From: Phlebotomus papatasi
Taxonomy: Eukaryota > Arthropoda > Insecta > Diptera > Psychodidae
Direction of reading: 5' to 3'
Length of the DNA stretch: 64,000 nt
Assembly (NCBI RefSeq): GCF_024763615.1
Contig: NW_026604420.1
Span: forward strand, 248,001-312,000
Below, piece by piece: positions 1 through 9,808 of the stretch (within the stretch, counting starts at the first letter, position 1; every line of letters begins with the position of its first letter). A program made the position numbers and the translations under genes. Below the pieces are notes generated by a model, which was not told where the DNA came from, did no database searches, and saw only the letters and a list, made by a program, of their open reading frames with translations.

Positions 1-206
1 GAAAAATTCCCACAAAAATCATCATGATCCCACCCTTGGGAGTTTTTTTTTTAATTTTTAAAAATGCCAAAATCTGCTCTAGAAACCGCAATTCTTAAAA
101 TTTCTCAATGAAAATCACATTAGAATACTTCAAATAATTCTATCAATCAATTAATATCATTAGTTGAATTATTTTCTTGGAAAAATTCCCACAAAAATCA
201 TCATGA

Positions 207-220
207 TCCCACCCTTGGGA
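207..220. other. Inverted repeat (potential hairpin) in each monomer
   Basis: tccca and tggga are perfect reverse complements separated by the four bases ccct. This 5-bp stem recurs in nearly every monomer just upstream of the T-tract. The ccgttggg variants (near 927, 2191, 2370, 4162, 9662, 11276, 16492) change only the loop and keep the stem. The gaaccc variants of region VI lose only the outermost pair. The gaccccacccttggaagg variants break the stem but make a different short one, cctt-gg-aagg. The monomer at 7200 has lost the 3' arm. A biological role is not shown by the sequence. Confidence 0.8.
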
Positions 221-221
221 G

Positions 222-231
222 TTTTTTTTTT
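222..231. repeat. Variable T-tract in each monomer
   Basis: A run of T follows gggag in every monomer. Its length varies from 6 (for example near 579, 3820, 9315) to about 15 (near 5439-5453). It is usually followed by aatttttt or aattttt and then aaaaa, and in some monomers by a single a (ttttattttttt, for example near 2025, 3105, 8510). This is the main source of monomer length variation and shifts any reading frame. Duplicated blocks often keep identical tract lengths, which helps identify recent copies. Occasional interruptions occur: c at about 406, 26554, 55813 and 17627, and a at about 60775. Confidence 0.9.
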
Positions 232-326
232 AATTTTTTAAAAATGCCAAAATCTGCTCTAGAAACCGCAATTCTTAAAATTTCTCAATGAAAATCACAT
301 TAGAATACTTCAAATAATTCTATCAA

Positions 327-347
327 TCAATTAATATCATTAGTTGA
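327..347. other. Imperfect 9-bp dyad symmetry in each monomer
   Basis: tcaattaat and attagttga face each other across atc. Eight of nine positions pair in DNA; the ninth is t opposite g. The site is present in almost every monomer. The ttagt variants (for example near 866, 2310 and 3028) weaken it, the caaataat variants (11030, 12470, 18440, 22550) shorten it, and one monomer (23085-23105) makes it perfect. Short dyads have been proposed as a common property of centromeric satellites that lack CENP-B boxes; applying that here is inference. Confidence 0.8.
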
Positions 348-538
348 ATTATTTTCTTGGAAAAATTCCCACAAAAATCATCATGATCCCACCCTTGGGA
401 GTTTTCTTTTAATTTTTTAAAAATGCCAAAATCTGCTCTAGAAACCGCAATTCTTAAAATTTCTCAATGAAAATCACATTAGAATACTTCAAATAATTCT
501 ACCAATCAATTAATATCATTAGTTGAATTTTTTTCTTG

Positions 539-1074
539 GAAAAATTCCCACCAAAAATCATCATGATCCCACCCTTGGGAGTTTTTTAATTTTTTAAAAA
601 TGCCAAAATCTGCTCTAAAAACCGCAATTCTTAAAATTTCTCAATGAAAATCACATTAGAATACTTCAAATAATTCTATCAATCAATTAATATCATTAGT
701 TGAATTATTTTCTTGGAAAAATTCCCACAAAAATCATCATGATCCCACCCTTGGGAGTTTTTTTTTTAATTTTTAAAAATGCCAAAATCTGCTCTAGAAA
801 CCGCAATTCTTAAAATTTCTCATTGAAAATCACATTAGAATACTTCAAATAATTCTACCAATCAATTAGTATCATTAGTTGAATTTTTTTCTTGGAAAAA
901 TTCCCACCAAAAATCATCATGATCCCACCGTTGGGAGTTTTTTTTTAATTTTTTAAAAATGCCAAAATCTGCTCTAGAAGCCGCAATTCTTAAAATTTCT
1001 CAATGAAAATCACATTAGAATACTTCAAATAATTCTACCAATCAATTAATATCATTAGTTGAATTATTTTCTTG
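539..1074. repeat. Diagnostic three-monomer module, copy 1
   Basis: Three successive monomers carry private marks: ctctaaaaacc with a short T-tract (539-715), ctcattgaaa with ttagt tail (716-894), and cccaccgttggg with gaagcc (895-1074). The same trio in the same order appears at 3776, 9272 and, with aaactc/ccacc variants, at 16094. It serves as an anchor for the higher-order repeat of region I. Confidence 0.85.
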
Positions 1075-3775
1075 GAAAAATTCCCACAAAAATCATCATG
1101 ATCCCACCCTTGGGAGTTTTTTTTTTAATTTTTTAGAAATGCCAAAATCTGCTCTAGAAACCGCAATTCTTAAAATTTCTCAATGAAAATCACATTAGAA
1201 TACTTCAAATAATTCTATCAATCAATTAATATCATTAGTTGAATTATTTTCTTGGAAAAATTCCCACAAAAATCATCATGATCCCACCCTTGGGAGTTTT
1301 TTTTTTTAATTTTTAAAAATGCCAAAATCTGCTCTAGAAACCGCAATTCTTAAAATTTCTCAATGAAAATCACATTAGAATACTTCAAATAATTCTACAA
1401 ATCAATTAGTATCATTAGTTGAATTTTTTTCTTGGAAAAATTTCCACCAAAAATCATCATGATCCCACCCTTGGGAGTTTTTTTTTTAATTTTTTAAAAA
1501 TGCCAAAATCTGCTCTAGAAGCCGCAATTCTTAAAATTTCTCAATGAAAATCACATTAGAATACTTCAAATAATTCTACCAATCAATTAATATCATTAGT
1601 TGAATTATTTTCTTGGAAAAATTCCCACAAAAATCATCATGATCCCACCCTTGGGAGTTTTTTTTTTTTAATTTTTAAAAATGCCAAAATCTGCTCTAGA
1701 AACCGCAATTCTTAAAATTTCTCAATGAAAATCACATTAGAATACTTCAAATAATTCTATCAATCAATTAATATCATTAGTTGAATTATTTTCTTGGAAA
1801 AATTCCCACAAAAATCATCATGATCCCACCCTTGGGAGTTTTTTTTTTTTAATTTTTAAAAATGCCAAAATCTGCTCTAGAAACCGCAATTCTTAAAATT
1901 TCTCAATGAAAATCACATTAGAATACTTCAAATAATTCTACCAATCAATTAGTATCATTAGTTGAATTTTTTTCTTGGAAAAATTCCCACCAAAAATCAT
2001 CATGATCCCACCCTTGGGAGTTTTTTTTTTATTTTTTTAAAAATGCCAAAATCTGCTCTAGAAGCCGCAGTTCTTAAAATTTCTCAATGAAAATCACATT
2101 AGAATACTTCAAATAATTCTACCAATCAATTAATATCATTAGTTGAATTATTTTCTTGGAAAAATTCCCACAAAAATCATCATGATCCCACCGTTGGGAG
2201 TTTTTTTTTAATTTTTAAAAATGCCAAAATCTGCTCTAGAAACCGCAATTCTTAAAATTTCTCAATGAAAATCACATTAGAATACTTCAAATAATTCTAC
2301 CAATCAATTAGTATCATTAGTTGAATTTTTTTCTTGGAAAAATTCCCACAAAAATCATCATGATCCCACCGTTGGGAGTTTTTTTTTAATTTTTTAAAAA
2401 TGCCAAAATCTGCTCTAGAAGCCGCAATTCTTAAAATTTCTCAATGAAAATCACATTAGAATACTTCAAATAATTCTACCAATCAATTAATATCATTAGT
2501 TGAATTATTTTCTTGGAAAAATTCCCACAAAAATCATCATGATCCCACCCTTGGGAGTTTTTTTTTAATTTTTTAAAAATGCCAAAATCTGCTCTAGAAA
2601 CCGCAATTCTTAAAATTTCTCAATGAAAATCACATTAGAATACTTCAAATAATTCTATCAATCAATTAATATCATTAGTTGAATTATTTTCTTGGAAAAA
2701 TTCCCACAAAAATCATCATGATCCCACCCTTGGGAGTTTTTTTTTTAATTTTTTAAAAATGCCAAAATCTGCTCTAGAAACCGCAATTCTTAAAATTTCT
2801 CAATGAAAATCACATTAGAATACTTCAAATAATTCTATCAATCAATTAATATCATTAGTTGAATTATTTTCTTGGAAAAATTCCCACAAAAATCATCATG
2901 ATCCCACCCTTGGGAGTTTTTTTTTAATTTTTTAAAAATGCCAAAGTCTGCTCTAGAAACCGCAATTCTTAAAATTTCTCAATGAAAATCACATTAGAAT
3001 ACTTCAAATAATTCTACCAATCAATTAGTATCATTAGTTGAATTTTTTTCTTGGAAAAATTCCCACCAAAAATCATCATGATCCCACCCTTGGGAGTTTT
3101 TTTTTTTATTTTTTTAAAAATGCCAAAATCTGCTCTAGAAGCCGCAATTCTTAAAATTTCTCAATGAAAATCACATTAGAATACTTCAAATAATTCTACC
3201 AATCAATTAATATCATTAGTTGAATTATTTTCTTGGAAAAATTCCCACAAAAATCATCATGATCCCACCCTTGGGAGTTTTTTTTTAATTTTTTAAAAAT
3301 GCCAAAATCTGCTCTAGAAACCGCAATTCTTAAAATTTCTCAATGAAAATCACATTAGAATACTTCAAATAATTCTATCAATCAATTAATATCATTAGTT
3401 GAATTATTTTCTTGGAAAAATTCCCACAAAAATCATCATGATCCCACCCTTGGGAGTTTTTTTTTTAATTTTTTAAAAATGCCAAAATCTGCTCTAGAAA
3501 CCGCAATTCTTAAAATTTCTCAAAGAAAATCACATTAGAATACTTCAAATAATTCTATCAATCAATTAATATCATTAGTTGAATTATTTTCTTGGAAAAA
3601 TTCCCACAAAAATCATCATGATCCCACCCTTGGGAGTTTTTTTTTTTAATTTTTTAAAAATGCCAAAATCTGCTCTAGAAACCGCAATTCTTAAAATTTC
3701 TCAATGAAAATCACATTAGAATACTTCAAATAATTCTACCAATCAATTAATATCATTAGTTGAATTTTTTTCTTG

Positions 3776-4310
3776 GAAAAATTCCCACCAAAAATCATCA
3801 TGATCCCACCCTTGGGAGTTTTTTAATTTTTTAAAAATGCCAAAATCTGCTCTAAAAACCGCAATTCTTAAAATTTCTCAATGAAAATCACATTAGAATA
3901 CTTCAAATAATTCTATCAATCAATTAATATCATTAGTTGAATTATTTTCTTGGAAAAATTCCCACAAAAATCATCATGATCCCACCCTTGGGAGTTTTTT
4001 TTTAATTTTTAAAAATGCCAAAATCTGCTCTAGAAACCGCAATTCTTAAAATTTCTCATTGAAAATCACATTAGAATACTTCAAATAATTCTACCAATCA
4101 ATTAGTATCATTAGTTGAATTTTTTTCTTGGAAAAATTCCCACCAAAAATCATCATGATCCCACCGTTGGGAGTTTTTTTTTAATTTTTTAAAAATGCCA
4201 AAATCTGCTCTAGAAGCCGCAATTCTTAAAATTTCTCAATGAAAATCACATTAGAATACTTCAAATAATTCTACCAATCAATTAATATCATTAGTTGAAT
4301 TATTTTCTTG
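3776..4310. repeat. Diagnostic three-monomer module, copy 2
   Basis: Same aaaacc, cattgaaa, ccgttggg order as at 539-1074, 3237 bp further on (18 monomers). The following monomer (4311) carries gctaaaatc, a mark also seen after copy 3 at 9809, so copies 2 and 3 share more flank than copies 1 and 2. Confidence 0.85.
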
Positions 4311-7199
4311 GAAAAATTCCCACAAAAATCATCATGATCCCACCCTTGGGAGTTTTTTTTTTTTAATTTTTTAAAAATGCTAAAATCTGCTCTAGAAACC
4401 GCAATTCTTAAAATTTCTCAATGAAAATCACATTAGAATACTTCAAATAATTCTATCAATCAATTAATATCATTAGTTGAATTATTTTCTTGGAAAAATT
4501 CCCACAAAAATCATCATGATCCCACCCTTGGGAGTTTTTTTTTTAATTTTTTAAAAATGCCAAAATCTGCTCTAGAAACTGCAATTCTTAAAAGTTCTCA
4601 ATGAAAATCACATTAGAATACTTCAAATAATTCTATCAATCAATTAATATCATTAGTTGAATTATTTTCTTGGAAAAATTCCCACAAAAATCATCATGAT
4701 CCCACCCTTGGGAGTTTTTTTTTTAATTTTTTAGAAATGCCAAAATCTGCTCTAGAAACCGCAATTCTTAAAATTTCTCAATGAAAATCACATTAGAATA
4801 CTTCAAATAATTCTATCAATCAATTAATATCATTAGTTGAATTATTTTCTTGGAAAAATTCCCACAAAAATCATCATGATCCCACCCTTGGGAGTTTTTT
4901 TTTTTTTAATTTTTAAAAATGCCAAAATCTGCTCTAGAAACCGCAATTCTTAAAATTTCTCAATGAAAATCACATTAGAATACTTCAAATAATTCTACAA
5001 ATCAATTAGTATCATTAGTTGAATTTTTTTCTTGGAAAAATTCCCACCAAAAATCATCATGATCCCACCCTTGGGAGTTTTTTTTTTTAATTTTTTAAAA
5101 ATGCCAAAATCTGCTCTAGAAGCCGCAATTCTTAAAATTTCTCAATGAAAATCACATTAGAATACTTCAAATAATTCTACCAATCAATTAATATCATTAG
5201 TTGAATTTTTTTCTTGGAAAAATTCCCACAAAAATCATCATGATCCCACCCTTGGGAGTTTTTTTTTTTAATTTTTAAAAATGCCAAAATCTGCTCTAGA
5301 AACCGCAATTCTTAAAATTTCTCAATGAAAATCACATTAGAATACTTCAAATAATTCTATCAATCAATTAATATCATTAGTTGAATTATTTTCTTGGAAA
5401 AATTCCCACAAAAATCATCATGATCCCACCCTTGGGAGTTTTTTTTTTTTTTTAATTTTTAAAAATGCCAAAATCTGCTCTAGAAACCGCAATTCTTAAA
5501 ATTTCTCAATGAAAATCACATTAGAATACTTCAAATAATTCTACCAATCAATTAGTATCATTAGTTGAATTTTTTTCTTGGAAAAATTCCCACCAAAAAT
5601 CATCATGATCCCACCCTTGGGAGTTTTTTTTTTATTTTTTTAAAAATGCCAAAATCTGCTCTAGAAGCCGCAATTCTTAAAATTTCTCAATGAAAATCAC
5701 ATTAGAATACTTCAAATAATTCTACCAATCAATTAATATCATTAGTTGAATTATTTTCTTGGAAAAATTCCCACAAAAATCATCATGATCCCACCCTTGG
5801 GAGTTTTTTTTTAATTTTTTAAAAATGCCAAAATCTGCTCTAGAAACCGCAATTCTTAAAATTTCTCAATGAAAATCACATTAGAATACTTCAAATAATT
5901 CTATCAATCAATTAATATCATTAGTTGAATTATTTTCTTGGAAAAATTCCCACAAAAATCATCATGATCCCACCCTTGGGAGTTTTTTTTTTAATTTTTT
6001 AAAAATGCCAAAATCTGCTCTAGAAACCGCAATTCTTAAAATTTCTCAATGAAAATCACATTAGAATACTTCAAATAATTCTATCAATCAATTAATATCA
6101 TTAGTTGAATTATTTTCTTGGAAAAATTCCCACAAAAATCATCATGATCCCACCCTTGGGAGTTTTTTTTTAATTTTTTAAAAATGCCAAAATCTGCTCT
6201 AGAAACCGCAATTCTTAAAATTTCTCAATGAAAATCACATTAGAATACTTCAAATAATTCTATCAATCAATTAATATCATTAGTTGAATTATTTTCTTGG
6301 AAAAATTCCCACAAAAATCATCATGATCCCACCCTTGGGAGTTTTTTTTTTAATTTTTTAAAAATGCCAAAATCTGCTCTAGAAACCGCAATTCTTAAAA
6401 TTTCTCAATGAAAATCACATTAGAATACTTCAAATAATTCTACCAATCAATTAATATCATTAGTTGAATTATTTTCTTGGAAAAATTCCCACAAAAATCA
6501 TCATGATCCCACCCTTGGGAGTTTTTTTTTTAATTTTTAAAAATGCCAAAATCTGCTCTAGAAACCGCAATTCTTAAAATTTCTCAATGAAAATCACATT
6601 AGAATACTTCAAATAATTCTACAAATCAATTAGTATCATTAGTTGAATTTTTTTCTTGGAAAAATTCCCACCAAAAATCATCATGATCCCACCCTTGGGA
6701 GTTTTTTTTTTAATTTTTTAAAAATGCCAAAATCTGCTCTAGAAGCCGCAATTCTTAAAATTTCTCAATGAAAATCACATTAGAATACTTCAAATAATTC
6801 TACCAATCAATTAATATCATTAGTTGAATTTTTTTCTTGGAAAAATTCCCACAAAAATCATCATGATCCCACCCTTGGGAGTTTTTTTTTTAATTTTTTA
6901 AAAATGCCAAAATCTGCTCTAGAAACCGCAATTCTTAAAATTTCTCAATGAAAATCACATTAGAATACTTCAAATAATTCTACCAATCAATTAATATCAT
7001 TAGTTGAATTTTTTTCTTGGAAAAATTCCCACAAAAATCATCATGATCCCACCCTTGGGAGTTTTTTTTTTTAATTTTTTAAAAATGCCAAAATCTGCTC
7101 TAGAAACCGCAATTCTTAAAATTTCTCAATGAAAATCACATTAGAATACTTCAAATAATTCTATCAATCAATTAATATCATTAGTTGAATTATTTTCTT

Positions 7200-7375
7200 G
7201 GAAAAATTTCCACAAAAATCATCATGATCCCACCCTTTTTTTTTTTTTAATTTTTAAAAATGCCAAAATCTGCTCTAGAAACCGCAATTCTTAAAATTTC
7301 TCAATGAAAATCACATTAGAATACTTCAAATAATTCTACCAATCAATTAGTATCATTAGTTGAATTTTTTTCTTG
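7200..7375. repeat. Short monomer with deleted hairpin arm (176 bp)
   Basis: Around 7231-7248 the sequence runs from cccaccctt directly into a long T-tract; the gggag that normally follows is missing. This removes the 3' arm of the tccca/tggga inverted repeat. The monomer also has atttcc instead of attccc near 7206, a change shared with the monomer at 1435. Confidence 0.85.
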
Positions 7376-8999
7376 GAAAAATTCCCACCAAAAATCATCA
7401 TGATCCCACCCTTGGGAGTTTTTTTTTTTTATTTTTTTAAAAATGCCAAAATCTGCTCTAGAAGCCGCAATTCTTAAAATTTCTCAATGAAAATCACATT
7501 AGAATACTTCAAATAATTCTACCAATCAATTAATATCATTAGTTGAATTATTTTCTTGGAAAAATTCCCACAAAAATCATCATGATCCCACCCTTGGGAG
7601 TTTTTTTTAATTTTTTAAAAATGCCAAAATCTGCTCTAGAAACCGCAATTCTTAAAATTTCTCAATGAAAATCACATTAGAATACTTCAAATAATTCTAT
7701 CAATCAATTAATATCATTAGTTGAATTATTTTCTTGGAAAAATTCCCACAAAAATCATCATGATCCCACCCTTGGGAGTTTTTTTTTTAATTTTTTAAAA
7801 ATGCCAAAATCTGCTCTAGAAACCGCAATTCTTAAAATTTCTCAATGAAAATCACATTAGAATACTTCAAATAATTCTATCAATCAATTAATATCATTAG
7901 TTGAATTATTTTCTTGGAAAAATTCCCACAAAAATCATCATGATCCCACCCTTGGGAGTTTTTTTTTTTTTAATTTTTAAAAATGCCAAAATCTGCTCTA
8001 GAAACCGCAATTCTTAAAATTTCTCAATGAAAATCACATTAGAATACTTCAAATAATTCTACAAATCAATTAGTATCATTAGTTGATTTTTTTTCTTGGA
8101 AAAATTCCCACCAAAAATCATCATGATCCCACCCTTGGGAGTTTTTTTTTAATTTTTTAAAAATGCCAAAATCTGCTCTAGAAGCCGCAATTCTTAAAAT
8201 TTCTCAATGAAAATCACATTAGAATACTTCAAATAATTCTACCAATCAATTAATATCATTAGTTGAATTTTTTTCTTGGAAAAATTCCCACAAAAATCAT
8301 CATGATCCCACCCTTGGGAGTTTTTTTTTTAATTTTTTAAAAATGTCAAAATCTGCTCTAGAAACCGCAATTCTTAAAATTTCTCAATGAAAATCACATT
8401 AGAATACTTCAAATAATTCTATCAATCAATTAATATCATTAGTTGAATTTTTTTCTTGGAAAAATTCCCACCAAAAATCATCATGATCCCACCCTTGGGA
8501 GTTTTTTTTTTTATTTTTTTAAAAATGCCAAAATCTGCTCTAGAAGCCGCAATTCTTAAAATTTCTCAATGAAAATCACATTAGAATACTTCAAATAATT
8601 CTACCAATCAATTAATATCATTAGTTGAATTATTTTCTTGGAAAAATTCCCACAAAAATCATCATGATCCCACCCTTGGGAGTTTTTTTTTAATTTTTTA
8701 AAAATGCCAAAATCTGCTCTAGAAACCGCAATTCTTAAAATTTCTCAATGAAAATCACATTAGAATACTTCAAATAATTCTATCAATCAATTAATATCAT
8801 TAGTTGAATTATTTTCTTGGAAAAATTCCCACAAAAATCATCATGATCCCACCCTTGGGAGTTTTTTTTTTAATTTTTTAAAAATGCCAAAATCTGCTCT
8901 AGAAACCGCAATTCTTAAAATTTCTCAATGAAAATCACATTAGAATACTTCAAATAATTCTATCAATCAATTAATATCATTAGTTGAATTATTTTCTTG

Positions 9000-9091
9000 G
9001 AAAAATTCCCACAAAAATCATCATGATCCCACCCTTGGGTATCAAATAATTCTATCAATCAATTAATATCATTAGTTGAATTATTTTCTTG
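9000..9091. repeat. Truncated monomer (92 bp)
   Basis: At 9036-9043 the sequence jumps from cccttggg to tatcaaataattc, losing the T-tract, the TCTAGA region and most of the conserved core. About 87-88 bp are missing. Flanking monomers are complete and in phase, so this is an internal deletion inside one monomer. Confidence 0.9.
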
Positions 9092-9271
9092 GAAAAATTC
9101 CCACAAAAATCATCATGATCCCACCCTTGGGAGTTTTTTTTTTAATTTTTTAAAAATGCCAAAATCTGCTCTAGAAACCGCAATTCTTAAAATTTCTCAA
9201 TGAAAATCACATTAGAATACTTCAAATAATTCTACCAATCAATTAATATCATTAGTTGAATTTTTTTCTTG

Positions 9272-9808
9272 GAAAAATTCCCACCAAAAATCATCATGAT
9301 CCCACCCTTGGGAGTTTTTTAATTTTTTAAAAATGCCAAAATCTGCTCTAAAAACCGCAATTCTTAAAATTTCTCAATGAAAATCACATTAGAATACTTC
9401 AAATAATTCTATCAATCAATTAATATCATTAGTTGAATTATTTTCTTGGAAAAATTCCCTCAAAAATCATCATGATCCCACCCTTGGGAGTTTTTTTTTT
9501 TAATTTTTAAAAATGCCAAAATCTGCTCTAGAAACCGCAATTCTTAAAATTTCTCATTGAAAATCACATTAGAATACTTCAAATAATTCTACCAATCAAT
9601 TAGTATCATTAGTTGAATTTTTTTCTTGGAAAAATTCCCACCAAAAATCATCATGATCCCACCGTTGGGAGTTTTTTTTTAATTTTTTAAAAATGCCAAA
9701 ATCTGCTCTAGAAGCCGCAATTCTTAAAATTTCTCAATGAAAATCACATTAGAATACTTCAAATAATTCTACCAATCAATTAATATCATTAGTTGAATTA
9801 TTTTCTTG
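9272..9808. repeat. Diagnostic three-monomer module, copy 3
   Basis: Same order as copies 1 and 2, 5496 bp after copy 2. The middle monomer has a private ccctcaaaa change near 9459. It is followed, as in copy 2, by a gctaaaatc monomer, a gaaactgc monomer and a ttagaaatgcc monomer. Confidence 0.85.

Larger units (their letters stand above)
180..359 (+). repeat. Reference monomer of the satellite (180 bp)
   Basis: A typical monomer used here as the coordinate frame; the start (second g of cttggaaaaa) is arbitrary. Landmarks are: ggaaaaattcc dyad at 179-189; palindrome atcatgat at 200-207; inverted repeat tccca-ccct-tggga at 207-220; T-tract of 10 at 222-231; aatttttt followed by aaaaa at 232-244; TCTAGA at 258-263; the only CpG at 267-268; and the imperfect dyad tcaattaat-atc-attagttga at 327-347. 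The stretch from about 268 to 318 is nearly invariant across the window, whereas 190-235, 260-264, 322-336 and 350-352 carry most variants. Stop codons occur in all reading contexts and the variable T-tract shifts frame between copies, so the unit is non-coding. Confidence 0.95.

Noticed and set aside
222..231. Poly-T as the tail of an inserted retroposon (reverse-strand poly-A)
   Set aside because: It is in every monomer at the same place with no target-site duplication or element body; it is part of the unit.
222..244. Intrinsic (rho-independent) terminators: hairpin tccca/tggga followed by a T-tract
   Set aside because: The layout looks like a bacterial terminator, but it is repeated hundreds of times without genes in a eukaryotic-type satellite, with only a 5-bp stem.
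260..285. Similarity to the Arabidopsis centromere satellite (aaccgcaa followed by cttaaaa)
   Set aside because: From memory only, two short words in similar order. Too little to assign a family or a plant clade without an alignment.
203..292. Short open reading frames starting at the atg in catgatcccac or the reverse-strand atgatg
   Set aside because: They are tiny, change frame with every T-tract length, end at stops within the monomer, and recur only because the DNA repeats. No coding character.
352..372. CENP-B-box-like word around tttcttggaaaaattccca
   Set aside because: It resembles ttcgttggaa only partly; the CpG-containing essential bases of the box are missing and the downstream cggg is absent.
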